A DNA stretch of 64,000 nt from Cyanoderma ruficeps (GCA_008694505.1 VZDJ01000301.1:2953485-3017484); one strand, 5' to 3'; positions 26,101-40,183 are shown, counted from the stretch's first letter. Notes: generated from the sequence alone by a model not told the origin. Translations and numbers: made by a program.

Positions 26101-26887
26101 TCTGAAAGAAAAGCTGTTCCCCAAAGAAGCAGCATGATGTGCCTGGACTGATGTCCATGGAATTATGTCGAGCACCAGAAGGGTTAACAGGAGTGGAGAA
26201 CTGTCATGCCAGACTTGCCACCCACCCACTGCTTCCTTTCAGGCCTGTGAGCTCTGTGAGCTGTCTGGGGAACACAATATGCTTTGGTCAGTGTAGATGG
26301 TCCTTGAGGAAGTGTCTTCCTTTTACACAAATCTGGGATGACCAGTTCTTTCTTCTCTCCCAAATCCACTTTCCTATGTACCTCATATGCAGCGGACGTC
26401 ATCTTCTTACCCTCCTCCACTGGGATGCTTGGTCCAGGGTGCTGACACTTGCATTTGCAGCATGAGTTTCCTGAGAGTGTCCCTCCTGATGAGCGTGCTG
26501 ACAGTTGTTATGCTTGCTAGTGGTTTTCTACTCTCTTGCTGATCAGAGCTCTCAGCCATGAAGTGCAGAACTCATAGATTAATTGGACAGCTCAAGTAGA
26601 AGTCCCATGACCAAATTTAGCCTTTAGCACTGCAAACCATAACAAGCCCAGAAACAGGGAGGTTTGAAGAGACTCCATTATCAGCTTGCTCATGATTCTC
26701 TATCCCTGTGCAGTGGCCAATCTTTTATTGTCCATCATGTCCAAGTCTCCCTCCCACACACAGCCTGTTCAGGACTTTGAGCTCCCAGAGCAGTCCGAAA
26801 AATTTCCCATTGCACTGCAACTGCTTCAGGTCACTCTTATGGAAAGTAATAACTTAGCCTCAGCTGAGCCGCATGAATCACCAATCC

Positions 26888-26926
26888 ATGTGGGCAGCTT
26901 GGCAGGCTGAAACAAGCTGCCCACAT
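26888..26926. repeat. Perfect 14-bp inverted repeat with 11-base loop
   Basis: ATGTGGGCAGCTTG at 26,888-26,901 is the exact reverse complement of CAAGCTGCCCACAT at 26,913-26,926. The hairpin is GC-rich and not flanked by any gene I can identify. Confidence 0.85.
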
Positions 26927-29900
26927 AGGTAGGTATATGTTGCCAACAACTGGAGGTTAAAGAGACATTGCTATTCATTTTCCTTTGTATCTTGTATCCA
27001 TTTTCACAGTTCCAGAGGGAAGAAAATTTTTGTAGCAAAAGCATCAACAAGAAGATCACTGAGGGTAGTCATTGTTAATCCATCATACTTAGGCTACAGA
27101 GTTAACATCCTGTTGAGGAGACAGGGAGGGAGGCAGAAGTCAACATGGTACTTGTAGCAGGGCTGTCACAGACTGCTGTGGCTTGCTCAATCATTCCCCT
27201 CTTCAATCTCACTAGAAAATAAACAATTTGGGGACATCAATGGGCTGGGTTTGTCACATGAAAACCACAGTCCAGTTTTCTGCAAACAATTACGTTAATA
27301 AACATTGATAACATTGCACAACAGGTCATTACTCTTACAGCAAGAATTGGGCACGGTTGCTTTTAATTGAAGAAAAGTTATGGTATCTAATGGACTTGGT
27401 CATGGCTTGCCATTGAAGAACTAGAGGCACCAATATCCCTGCACATATTTAGTGCTGCTAGCATCAGTCTTCTTAAATACTTTTCTGCACTGGTCTGGAG
27501 AGGGTCATGAGCACTGCCCTCCAAGCTACCTGCAGCAACACCTGGATAGGCACAACTGTCCAGGCTATGCCAGGCATCTCCCTGTCTGCTGGACATGGAT
27601 ACTTGTCCACAAGACAATGCACAACCATACACAATTCATGCCTACCTGGTTCCATCCAAACACACAGCATGGGGCTGATAACCTCCCTGTACGGACCCTG
27701 TACCAAAACCTTTCCCCCATCCCAGTCATAGCTGCACAGAGAGGGGTTAGCACACTTGGGGCACGGAAGACCCAGTCCCACGAGCTAAACATTTCCTGGA
27801 ACTCAGAGTGACTGCTCTGATTTTCAGGGTATGTGAGGCACAGGACCTTGTGGGATGCTCAAGACCTAATCAACACCACAGGAATTCCTCACTTCACAGA
27901 ATGGGCACGCTCTGAGCTCTTAGTTTTTCATTACTGCAGTCTCATTGTGCTTACAGCTCTGCAAATGACTCATCCAGGCATTCAAGTTCATATGCTTTAT
28001 GTTGGTTCAGTGCTGAACAATCTGTGTTGCTAATCAGAAATGGGTGAGAGTGAAGGCCAGCTCACACAGCACAGTGGAGAGCTGTTATTTCCCTGCCCTT
28101 TCCCCAGAAAAATACTCAAGAGGAATATGATGTGTTTGGAACTAGAGAAAACAGGTATCTTTCTCTTCCCTCCTGACCCACTTTAGCAGAAGGAGTTCAT
28201 TAATATCTTAATATACCTGTGCATTTGGCTTTCCTGGAAACAAACTGTACTTGCTTGATGTTTGTGCAGAGCTGTTGGTAGTGTGGGCGTTCACATTGTG
28301 ATTATGTTTCAGAGGATGAGGCTCCTAAGCTGATCCAGGCAGAGATACCACTCCAGGCTACAGCAGTACCAGCCATTGCCTTCCCATCAGTTTATGTGGG
28401 AGGATGAACCTTCCTAGCCAAGCTAACGGTGTTTTACTCTTGTTCTCAACAGCTTCTACAAATAGCCATGCTTTTGCAACAAATGCCTCTTGGTGTTATT
28501 TTTCTTTTTTCAGGTTTTGATCATCCTGCCCTCTTTCTGCAGCATTTATGCTTGTAAAAGTGCAGAGGTAAAAGATGCAAGGCTGTGCTGTATCACTCAG
28601 ATTAAATTTGGTCTGTAATTCATCATTCAGGTTGGGAGGAGAAAGCACTGAAAAAGTATCTTATTTCATATGCTACTTTCTTTGGGTATGGGGAGAGTGG
28701 GATACAAATAAAACCCTCCCAATACAATTAGCAGCAACTTATTCAGAACTGTTTTTTCTTACAGGGAAAAGCAAGAAGGTTTCAAAGCTGTTGCAATGTT
28801 TGAAGTGTAATCCAGTGCAGAAAACCAGTTCAAGGCAGTTCATACCTGGACTGATTGTTCAATTTTGCTTCTATAAACCTGATAACTCAGAGGACAAGAT
28901 CAATTCAAGGGCAAAGCACTGCCCAGGGACCAGAAGCTGCTGCTACCCGGGTAGCAAGTTTTGTGATTCCTACGCCTTGCACTGCACCCACGGCTAATGA
29001 GTAATCAGTAGAAGTCAGCAGCATGGGTCAGGCTGGAGCCTGCCTGCTCTCACTGGCATAGCAGACTGTGTTGTATGGCTGGTTATTTGATGAAATTAGT
29101 GGAAAGAACAAACAGTGCTGTGATAAAAGAGCTGGAGATGTGTCTGGATGAGCATTAACAGGCTGGGATGTATTCTAACTGTACCACTCTGGCTTTGGGA
29201 GTTAGGTCCTTTCAGCTGAACCACTGGTTCATTTCCCATACTCTGTAGATGTGCAGCAGTAGCTTTGGTTAGCCTGAGGCACACAAGGAAAATCTCCTCT
29301 AGCCCCTCTCCAAAAGCAGCCCAAGATTGTCCCCAAGCCAGGGCACAGAAAAGGGAAACAGCCATGTCAGAATGCTATGTTCAGTTCAGTTTGCTTTTCT
29401 GAAACAGTTTTTGGCTTGGCAAAGCAGCCATGGCTGGGGCCATACGTAGGCTGTGGCAGGGAGAGCCGGTTTAAACCTCACAAAACCCAGAGCTGGTGGC
29501 CAGAGCATGATGCAGCACGACCTTCCCGCTGGCTCCCAGGGACACGGTCACAGTCCGCTGCCAGGGCAAAGCACCCTTTGTCCACTCCTCCTCTGCTTCT
29601 GCAAAAACAAAGCTGTGGGTCCTCTGAGGTGAAAGTGTCACTGCTTCCAGCTGCAGGGAAACAGCAGAGCCAGGCACAGCAGCTAGGTCACTTGGCTGGC
29701 CTGTATAGGGATGTGGGCTCCTTTTAGTTGGCTGCTTGTGTGGCTGTGCAGAGCCTGCTGGATGGGCACCATCAGGATGTATGATGGAAAAGTGATGTGT
29801 GCATGCAGCAGTGACAGCCCTGTGCAAAAGTGCAAAGTGCTGCCTCCTGCTGCTCTCTCTGCCAGCACCCACAATGCTGCCGCTCCTGGTCCATGAGCTG

Positions 29901-30965
29901 CACATCAGACATGGACAGACACCACCTCTCATCTTCCAGCAGATGATGAGCTTGCCACTAGCCATGTCTTCACTCCCATTACCCCAAATCCTCCCCATTT
30001 CCTATTTGTTGTGAAGTGACTCTGCCACCAGCAAAGGGTCTTGGGGATGCTGCATAGCAGTGACATCCAACACCTTCCTCTGCTGCTTTCTCCTCCCCCA
30101 GGACAGTTCATGGGTGCCATCAGCTCTCTCACCACCTGTTGTCATCCTTTGCAGAGATGTTTGTTGATGACAGCTCAGCTGGTTATTACATACCTTACAT
30201 CTGCATCCTTCCCTACTCCTGGGAAGACAGGATGCTTCCCTGACAGTGGGAATGTAAGCAAGGCACTGCAGGGACTGCCACGGCTGCTGGAGGCAAGGTC
30301 TCTGTTTCCCCATGTGTCCTAAAACCCCGGGGCTTTTCCACAGTGGATATATAGCCAGCTTGTATTTGCCTCCATGCTCTCAGGTGTCCCTCTGAGATGC
30401 ATGGGAAGAATAAGCCAGCCTGAGCAAGCACACAGCAAACGGCCATGGGGAGAGGGCTGTTCTGTCCCATTGGAAACAGCATAAACAGCATGAACAAAAA
30501 AGGCTTCAAAAAAAGGAGAAAAATAATTAAAAATGCTGGGAGCCCCTGGCGGTGCCTGGAATCCCACGTGGTGGAGAAAAGGCCATCTGGGATGCCAATT
30601 TTGGAGCTTGCCAGTGTGATCAGCCAGTTTTAGAAGCAAATGAGGACAGCCAAGGTCAGAGAGCATTGGGCCTCTGGGATTGTCGCTGAGTGGCTGAAAA
30701 CTGGGAAAAAGGGGAAGCTGCAAGTCAAACACAGCTCTGTCCTTGCTACTGCAGCTGGGGCTGGGGCTCTCCCAGGTCTCAGGGTGGCCAAGACCCAGGG
30801 GCTGACCTGGCTGCAGACAGGGGTAATGGGGGCAAGAAGCTGGGGTTTTTAGGAGACTCCTGCTCGGGGTTGCAGGGGAAGGCAGGAAGTTAAGTGTTCA
30901 GAAAGCAAGGTGATGAGAACTCTAGGGAGCAGTGAGTAATTATCAGGGCTTGGAAGACTTGCTCT

Positions 30966-31035
30966 GTTCTGCTGCTAGGGGAGAAAGCAGGAGAGACAGT
31001 TGTCTCCTGCTTTCCCTTGCTAGAAAGAGCAGAAC
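30966..31035. repeat. Long imperfect inverted repeat (about 70-nt hairpin)
   Basis: The left arm 30,966-30,998 and right arm 31,001-31,035 pair around a tiny loop. The core AAAGCAGGAGA pairs with TCTCCTGCTTT. Outer CTAG and GTTCTGC segments also pair, after small bulges, with CTAG and GCAGAAC on the far side. The size and shape resemble a microRNA precursor or a tiny palindromic element; expression is unknown. Confidence 0.7.
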
Positions 31036-34000
31036 GTTTCCTGGGAGTTCCTCAGACAACCCCCTGTGTACATCTTGTTTTGCTAATCTAATTGCTTTTG
31101 CTCCCTCAGGAAGTGCTGCCTGAGCACCAGCAGCCACCCTGCACTGCCATCACAGCCCCCAGGCTCCTCAGGAGCCCCATGCTCCCCTCTGTGTGTTGTT
31201 AACCCCAGCCCCCACAGGGCTTCTGTGGGACTGGGACAGTGAGTGGTGGATGAGTGTATGTGTCCTGGTGGACTCTTGGCCCCTGAGTGGTGGATTAGAG
31301 CCACAGTGCAAGGAGGCTGGGTCTCAGTCTGGGTGGCCATGGCACTCATTCAAACCTCTTCTCACTTCTTCAACCAGTGGGACCATGGCGATGGCCATTG
31401 TGGAACACCAAAAAAAAGTTCAGGACAAAGCCTAGGCAACAGCCTAGGTTAGCCATGGTGAAGCTTGCAGTGAAGATGGATACCACCCCAAAAGGAAATA
31501 CTGATCAGTCTGAAACTTAGAGGCTGTTAAGGCTGCAGAAATCCCTGAAAAGGAAGGCGTATATCTGGTGTAGGTTTGTTTTGTCACACAGAGCCATGTC
31601 ACGTGCCTGTCCCATGTGCTGCAGGCAGGGACAATCTCCCAGCTGTTCTGAGCCACAAATAGGAAAAGCCCCCTGTGTAATCATGGCTTAGGTCAACTGG
31701 AAACAAAGCACTCCAGCTGCTGTGTGCTGCTCTCCATCACAACTTGGGAGGACAGGAACCCCACCAGCTGCAGGGATGAGAACAGTGCTTGAGGAGTGGG
31801 AGGCAGCTCAAGGGTCTGCAGCCTGGTTAATTCAAAGCACAGCCCCACAACCCCACAATACTTAGAATAACAAACAGCCTAACACTGACAACCAGAAAAT
31901 TGTCCAGCCTCCAGGCTCCCCCTGCCCTCTCCCCAGGACTGGGAGTGCAGCACATGGGAGCTGGGGGATCTTAAGCCCTTGAAGCATCAGGACCACCTCC
32001 TCCAGAATGCAGTTACAGGGTGAAAACAGGGAGACAGTGGTGAATTCTTGGGGTGGTCAGCAGCTTGTTATGTGACCACAACTGTACCACATCTCCAAAT
32101 TGTGGCTCAGTTCCTCTTCCTAAAAAAAATGCACGACTGCTGGAAACCATGTGATAGAGGCAAAGGAGAGTCTCTGTATGAAAAACAGAGCAAGGTCTCA
32201 AACCACTGCTGGGCAGAAGATCCTCCCCATGAGGGAGCAACGTCTGGCTTCTTCTTAAAGACAAAAGATTGAAACAGTTTGAACTAATGAAACATACACT
32301 ATTCAGACCCAGCTCCTTTTTGAAGTGAGGCACATGTACTGTCAATCACCAGCTGCTCCTGACTTGAAAATACAGCAGCTCCTCATGTGGGTGGGAAAAA
32401 TGAGCTCCAGCATTGTACAGCTTTTGTGAATCCTACTGCTGCCTCCTCTGTCTTTAAAAAAGCCAGGGTCTGCACTCTGCAGTGCACTTACTGTGGCTAC
32501 AGTCTGGTCTGAATTAAGTTCAACTCTCAGTGTTCGTTTGTCACCTTTCTGTTTCCTCAATGTGTTTGCAGTGATGCACAGAGATGATTTTAAACAGATT
32601 TTACTGCAGACATTCATCAGATCAATCAGATCACACACTGATGTCCTGGTTGCAGGCAGAGATAAGATTTAGATCAAGTTTCTGGCTGAACACCTGTGTC
32701 ACCTGTAGGTAAGAGCAGCCTGAGTAATGTCTCTGCAAGGAGAACCCCTGCACCATCCAGCTATGGAAGGGGTGAAGAGCTGGGCCTTGACTACTCACCT
32801 AGAGCTGAATGCTCTGGACTCTCTTTTTGCATCAGCACAGAGAAGTTACTGCAGTCATGGTATCTTTGGGCTTGCCTTTGCCCTGTTTTGCACTTCACGT
32901 CATTGCAGACACCCCTTCAAAGTCCAAGCCAGGTCTTTACAGATGCCCCTCCCCAAGAGGTTGTGACTCCCTGTACTGCAGGGGTCAGAGCTGTTGGGTT
33001 ATCTCTAAGGGCTAAGGATCAAAGCTGAGTATTACGATCCTAAGAAGTGTGTTTATTCCCATATATAGTATTGGCACTCAGTCGTGTCTGGAGTCCGTCT
33101 TTGGAAGTAGAGGCCCTCCAGTGGGGACAGACAGCCCCCGAGGCAATCCAGACTGGCTCTGACAGCATTCATCAAGCCTGGCTGGGTCAGGAGCTGTCTG
33201 AATGCTGAGCAGGGGGCATATTCCTACCTGCTGGAGATAATAATTTCATTTCATCTCAGATTTGTGAGAAGAAACAACTTTGATAACTATAAGGCAGCCA
33301 GTGTCAAACCTTATGATTGGTGGTATTACCAGTGCTTTGGATTGTGGTTGATTGCAAAAGGGTGAAAAGAAGTAGAAATAACACATCTGTTTAGGGCACC
33401 TAAGCCAGCACTCAAACAAGAGAAGTGCAGACAAGTGGAGACTGGGAAGCTCTTTCCAGAGAAAAATCATCCCAATTGCCTGTGCCTAATACTCGCACTG
33501 ATGTGACAGAAAAGTGATGGGAGCACTAAGATTAATTCCTCCATGTATCTTAGGTACAGACTCTCCTCACATGGCTGAGCACATTATGTTATAGCATTAT
33601 TAATTGTTTTGACTTGGAAGAAACAGTAAAAAAGAATCTCTAATCTAAGAGACTTTATCTGTTCTGGTTTCCAGTGTATTACCTTTTCTTTGGTATCTAC
33701 TACAGCTGGAATGACCACATCTACACTATCAGGAAAAAGGTCATAAATCAGCAACTTCCTTCAACTTTTCTGCAACCATGTGCATGTTGCACTTTGAAAT
33801 ATATCTCTGACAAATTAAAAGAAGTGTTGGAATAAGTCCATGGGAAACATAAGTTCAGTAACCAGATCTGTAGTATACAACATCTGTCAAGATAACGTGA
33901 TCTCTCATCAGCTTTGATGTGGTGGAAGGGGGCCACTGAGTTCCCCTGAGAAAGTTTCCCTTAGTTCTCTTTATTAATTAGATCTGTAGGCAGCCTTAGC

Positions 34001-35493
34001 ACAAGGATTTTCTAAACCAAAACCTTGAGTGCATGAACAACTGAATGGATCCTTGAAAAGGCACAGTTGTTGAACATCACTCAGTTCCCAGACACCCCTA
34101 GAAATGGGTAGCCCTTTGGGCTGAAAGTTCTAATAAAAGTGCTTTTCTTGTGGAGCTCCAGGCTCGCAGGGAGAGAAGGGTTAAAGGAAATGTGCCCTCT
34201 CCTCTGAGCAGGGCCCTTGCAGGAAAGGCAGCTGATCAGAGCACAGATAGCAGTGCCTTGATCAAAGCTCCCCCTCACTTCTGGCAGACCAGGCAGTGGG
34301 AAGCAGAGCTGTCTCCTTCCTGAAATGATGCATCTGGGGCCAGCAGCAGGGAGAAGGCAGAGGGATGGACTCCTCCTCATTCAGCATCTTCTCCAGGCAA
34401 AGCTGGGGCTGCTTTGAAAGGAATGCTGCAAGAGCCCTTTTTGTCCTCTGGGCAAGTTGAGGGATGAGGAATAACCCTGCCCTTGCACAGGAGAGGTGCA
34501 GCCCCATCTCAGAGCAAGGGAGCAAGAACAGAGCAACAATTCCGGCTGGTGACATAAGGCCCCAGGTGGGAGAAAGTGGAGGGATGGGCTGGAGCCAGAT
34601 AAATTGCTCTGGAAATGAGGGCCTGGGTCAGACAGTGGCCAGCCTACCTTCTCCTGGGTATTTAACCTGGCTGTTTAGAAACAGGGAGTTGCCTCCTTGC
34701 CCCTGGCAGCCCTGACTTGGCACCATGGGTTCCTTTCTCATGATGCAGGTAACACTAGGCCTTGTCCCTGTACTGCTGTGCACTATGGTATTTCTCTGCC
34801 CATCTCCACAGTCCCAAAGTTGTGATAACCCAGCCCCACACCTTTTTCTCTCTTGCTCAGCCCACAGATCCCTTCCTAGGAGAGATTATTGAAGTGCAAG
34901 TCTGTCTGCGCTACCCCGATATACCTCCTTAGGGAGGGCTCTTCCCAGCTTCTCTTGCTACACATATCCACACATATCAGAGCTGGAAATGGGTTAGCTG
35001 GCGAAACAGGAGGCAGCTCTGCTACCTCCCACCTCTTGCACCACTGAAATGGGAAAAAAGAATCTGCTCAGAGGCTGACACCCCATTTCGCATGGCTCAG
35101 TCCATAGACAAAGAGGAGCACAAACCAGGGGCTAAACGCTGGGCTAAGGTAGGATTTGAAGGCCAGAGACCCCAGAGAATGATGTGTTTCTGGTGCAGCA
35201 GCAGTACAAAACATTGTATGTGAATAAGGAATACAGAAAGGGCAGGGGAACTCTGCAGACTGAGGAGCCTTGCTCCAGGGTGTTCGTGCTCAGGCAGTCC
35301 CCATGTGACTGGGAGTGCCTGTCCCTGTGACTGCTCCAGCACTGTCCCCCACGGGAAATGTGCTTTGCTCTCAGCCTTAAGCAGCTTCTGGGGTCACACA
35401 GGGTGGCTGCTTCCAGGGACTGCTGTCCCTGTGGCTGGAGCACATGCCAAGCTCAGATGGCCGCTGACTCATTTTCCACCCCTGGACAGGGTG

Positions 35494-35527
35494 TCCTCAC
35501 TCAGCTCACTTCCTCACTCAGCTCACT
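35494..35527. repeat. Exact 17-bp tandem duplication
   Basis: TCCTCACTCAGCTCACT occurs at 35,494-35,510 and again immediately at 35,511-35,527. It is a recent-looking slippage duplication in intergenic sequence. Confidence 0.9.
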
Positions 35528-38500
35528 GAGGAGCCTGTGCCTGCCATGGCCAAAGCCTCCTCAATCTTTGAGAGTGACCAGAGGGATGAATCAGCAAAGG
35601 ATGGAGCCACAACATGAGCAGTGACAGTAGAAGGGCAGCACTCAGGTGCTCCTGCATCTGCACCATGGTTACCTGGGAAAGATGTCTATTAGTTGGACAT
35701 GAGCATCATCATGTCTCATCATTCTAGGGATGGTGTTTTTCCTCAGGAGATTTGCTGATGAGGGATAATGGAAGCAGTGTCCTGAAGGATGAATGACATC
35801 ACACAGAATTCATCCATGAGCTACCTAGGAAATCTGGAAGAAGCTATTGCTTGCTGAGGCCATGTGAAGAAAGAAAAACCATTGCAAGCAGGAGAAACTG
35901 GAGCAAGGCTTGCAATGGAAACTCAGCTAAAATATCCAGGGCATTATACCCTTCTGTTCAGCCTGTGTCTATGAGGGCAGAGCCTGGGACCAGGAAAAGT
36001 CCCAAGAAGAAGTAAATTAGAGAGAAGTTTACCCTGGGACTTTGCTGTGCTTTCCCTCTCATTTCAGGTTCCTGAGCTCAAGGCAGGGCTGATCAGTGGC
36101 AGACAGACTGTCACATGGATGTCCCTTCTCTAAGTAAACAAAAGGGCACTTCTGCTGTCCCCTGTCCCTCCAGGGTGACCTGTGCCACCCGTGGGGAACC
36201 TGGTTAGCCTAACATACCTGCGTGGTATCCAGAGACACAGGATGAACATCCACCACCAGCATCTCTCTGCTGTGAATGCTTTACTCCTTGCAAATCACCC
36301 CTCCAGCCCTGTCTCCATATTCTGGCAGCTGGGGAAGTGCTGATGCAGCTCCTGTCTTGTTGCATGTCCCAGCTGGTACAGCAGCAGCTGACTACAGGGG
36401 GTTGTGGTAGCCCAGAGCTCAGGCAGCAGTAATACATTCTGCCTTTTAGCAGGTGAGGGATGCTGTGCCCACCCTGTGGTGGAAAGGAATACCAGGGAGT
36501 TCTGCAAGCAGTACCCCAGTAGAGCTGGAAACCCAGGGGGATGCAGACAGGGTGGCCTCATGTCTGGTTCACCTTCTCAAGTCTGTCAACCCAGGAGCCA
36601 AGAGCGGACAAGGCCCAGCAGTTCATCTGGCAGAAACCCTCTGCTGAGAAGCACAGGAGAAGCCCAAATGAGCAAAGAGTAGATGAATAGCCTGTGAGTC
36701 AGTATCCCTGCTGTCCCTGCTTGGCCAGAGCCCAGGGTGTGGGAGGGAGGGAGGCAGAAGGATTGAGGTGTAGAATCCGTCTGGCTTTCATGCTTACTGA
36801 CTTACTTGTGGTCTGCAGTTTTATTTTTCCCTGCAGAACTTGGTTCAGTGCTCAGGTAAATCTTGTGTCAGGCACAGAGTCATTCAGATGTTTAATAGGA
36901 CAACATTCACATCCTGGCCATGGCCTACCCCTTCTCCTAGGAGCAGGAGGTCCTCCAAGGCTGCTTGGGGCAGGCAGATTCCTCTCTAGACCTGCCAAGT
37001 GAGTGTCAGCTATCCTGGGCAATTCCAGGACACTCCCCTGAGTGCCCAGGCTTCTGTGTACCAGGGTTCATGGCCTGTCCCTGTCACGTCTGGCACTGTG
37101 TGGGAATAACCTCAACCAAACCAGGCTCCCTGCCAGCATGGAGTGGGCCAAGAAGAGCTGAGTTTAGGCACTAATTGCATCCCTGACCTGGAGCTGAGAT
37201 GACAGAAGTCTCATAGCTCTGCTGATGGCACAGAAGGAGGCTCTAAGGGCATCAGAGCTGCTGGCCACCAGGCAGGACATGTGAAGGGAAATGAGCCTCG
37301 TGTTAGGTACATGGTTCGTCCATGCAGACTTCCTGTGAGCCTCCTCATTGCAAGTCTCACCTCTCTGGGGACCCTCTGATTCCACTCAGCCCCTCCGGGG
37401 CCCCAAAGCTGTCTAAGGTAGGACCAAACCCAGAGCTACCTGCCAGGCTTAGAGATGCCTCATGTGTCTGCAGAAGGAAAAGCCAAGAACAAAATGCTCA
37501 GAGAGAACAAATGAAAAGAGAAAAGGGTTTAAAATGCAGGAACAGGGACTGGAAAGATGTCCCAGAAAGCAGAGTATCCCCACCAGGATCATCATTCCCA
37601 GAGTCAGTGTATGCTGCCCTGCCCAGGGTGTATGCTCTGTCCAGGGATATCCAAGGATGAGACAACAAGGAAAAGTCCCACAGTCTCCATGTTTTCCCAC
37701 CACCCTGCCCAGCCACTGTGGGATACTGGAATTGATAGACTTCTAGTCAAACCCAGTTCCATCTCATTTCAATTTTCATGAGGCAATTTTAGTTTTAAAA
37801 GCTCCCCTGGAACTACATTGCTTTCAGAAAATGTTTGGCGTGGGTGCTGCTGGCCTGCAAGTTCCCAGTGAGACCAAAGGGAAACATGTCTGCAAAGCCT
37901 GAGGAATATTTATCAAGCTGATTTTGAGTTTAGTTTATTAGCAATTACCTTGATTTGTCTTCCCCTGTTCTTGCCAATTTACCAGGGCAACGTCTTGGAA
38001 ACTCACCTCATTTGGAGAGAACAGGATGTAATTAGCCAGATAATCTGCTGATTCCCCTGTCAACCTCTCTGTGCCCAGTCCCAACACACAAGTGGCTGTG
38101 CAGGCTGGATCAGACCTGATTTCTGGCACTGTTTATGCACTTAATGCCACATAGGCAGGAACTAAGATGCTGTCCTGCCCTCAGGCAATGACAAATCCAC
38201 CTCTTGGATCACTCCTCAGGCTGTAACCCCTGGTCTGAAAGCATCTGGGAGCTTTTGTTCTGGGGTTAGTTCCTTTGCCAGGGCAACACAATTCCCAAGG
38301 GTATGCAGATAACTATTTTTGAAAAGGATGGGGATGATTTATTTCCCATGGGCAGCTCATTTTTATTTTCTTGCTGTGGCCATCCTTGCTGCTTTTTTCC
38401 AAACCACTAGCTAAGGTCAAGCGACTCAGCCGCAAGTTGCGGCACAGCAAGGGCTCAGTCACAAGTCACTGGGCACAGATGGCACCACGTAAGTGATGCC

Positions 38501-40183
38501 TGAACATTTTAACTGCTCAGGGAAATTTCAGGGAATACCCAATGCTGCAGAGTCCTTCAGGAGACAGAGGAGACCTTGTTTTCTACATCAGTTCTGGACT
38601 TGCAATTCAATCGGTGGGGAGAAATTATTACAGCTATTATTACACCTTTCTTCCCTTTACTAAAGACCCCTCAGCAATGCCACAGGGGCTGTACAGCACT
38701 GCCCATGATATTGACGCAGTGCTGTAGGTCTGTGGTTAAGTGGTGCCTCCCTCAATTTCCCTCCCTCAGGATGGAAAGGCCATAGTGTGTGCTTTGGGCT
38801 GATAAGCGTGTGCCACCTTCCGCCCTTGGGAGAGGCCCTGCCATGGAGGTGGGGGTGCAAATACCCTGTTTCTCTCAGATCACAACTGAATTTGAGACTC
38901 TTTGAGTCTTTGGCTTGTCACTCAGTAGCAGACAACAGCAGCGATGACCAGAGCAGGGTGTCACAGTGGGTCAGTTTGTGGGGACCAAGGGGCAGCAAGA
39001 GAGGCTGGTGAGGTGACAGAGCAGAGGCTGTGAATGCATGTTCCACGTGGAGAGGGGCAGAAGGGTGACAATGGGGCAAGACAGTGAGTACCAGATCCTG
39101 CAGCAGCCAGCACTGGAAAGGGCTCTCCTGCTGCCAGGCTCAGGACTCTCCACAACCCTTTTGTTGCCATCCTGTTAGGAGCTCCCTAGGGAGGTCTTTT
39201 AGCCTGTTTTCCTGGTTTTGAACGCAGGGTTATCACACAGCTTTTCCTCTGTGACAAATGAGCAGGTGACGGTGCAGTGTGAACTGTGCCACGTAAGTCC
39301 TGCAGCCAGCCCTGGGCCCGGCGGCAGGGACAGGCAGCAGCGGAGGGACACAGCTGAGGGCAGGTTTTCTGTGCTGAGGGCTGTACATAGTCCATCCCTT
39401 TCTGAGGACCAGGATAGTACTGATGCACAATCAGACCTGTGTGAGGACAGAGCCTGGGCTGGGGCAGGAATGGCTGGAAGGGATCAGGATCCGTGGAACT
39501 GACAGTGTCCGAGTAGGACACCGGCACTGCAGCACCCCTGCTGTTTCACCAAGCTGAGGGGAAGAAAAATGCCACTCCCACCCTCAGAAACCACATCTTC
39601 TTTCCTCTCATCCACTCTGGAAGAGTTTCTGAGCGGGGTTCGAGGAGTCCCTCAGGGGCTGTGGGTTTTGGGGACAGCTTTTTGATGGCAGGTGTGAGCT
39701 GTGCACTGACGGGCTGCTTCACATCAAGGCTGCCCTTTGCGGAAGGAGCGTCTGGACATTTGGAAACCTAGCAAACACGTCCTGCTAGGAAGTGTACCAG
39801 AAAACATCACTGCTCCCAAAACCAGACACCACCAGGGTCACATTAAACCACCACGCACATCCCGAGGCCACCCGGGGATGCCTGTGGGGACATTCAGGCC
39901 TTCCCCAAGCCGGGGGCCGGCCGGGCCCGGCCATGGCAGGGAGCTGCGCTGCTCCATCCCCGCTCCCTCCTCGGGGAACGGCGATGAAACGCCTCTCCCC
40001 GCCCCTGAGGCCGTGCAACGACGGATCTTCACCACGGAGGTGATGCCGGGAGGAGGGAGATGATGGGGAGGCAAGGAGCATCTCTCGCCCCGCTCCCGCC
40101 CTGTTCCCGCCCCGCTGCCGCCGGGACGCGCCGCCCCGCGCTGTTGTGTCCCCGCCGAGCGCCCGTTGCCTCTCCCGTCGCGA

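Larger units (their letters stand above)
23650..39850. other. Intergenic interval between ABCC5 and EIF2B5, no coding gene recognised
   Basis: I examined the open frames on both strands, the longest about 100-140 codons outside CpG islands (for example 28,575-28,997 plus and 29,471-29,998 minus). None resembles a family I know or joins to flanking splice sites in a convincing gene. No serotonin type-3 receptor sequence, such as a Cys-loop or pore helix, was seen. The interval contains inverted repeats at 26,888 and 30,966 and a tandem duplication at 35,494. Non-coding transcripts cannot be excluded. Confidence 0.6.

Noticed and set aside
28575..28997. 140-codon plus-strand frame in the intergenic interval
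   Set aside because: Average composition, no recognisable domain, no promoter or splice context; one frame of this length is not surprising in 16 kb.
39630..39660. tRNA T-arm-like word GGGGTTCGAGGAG
   Set aside because: The stem does not close around a 7-base loop, and no acceptor, D or anticodon arm is present upstream.
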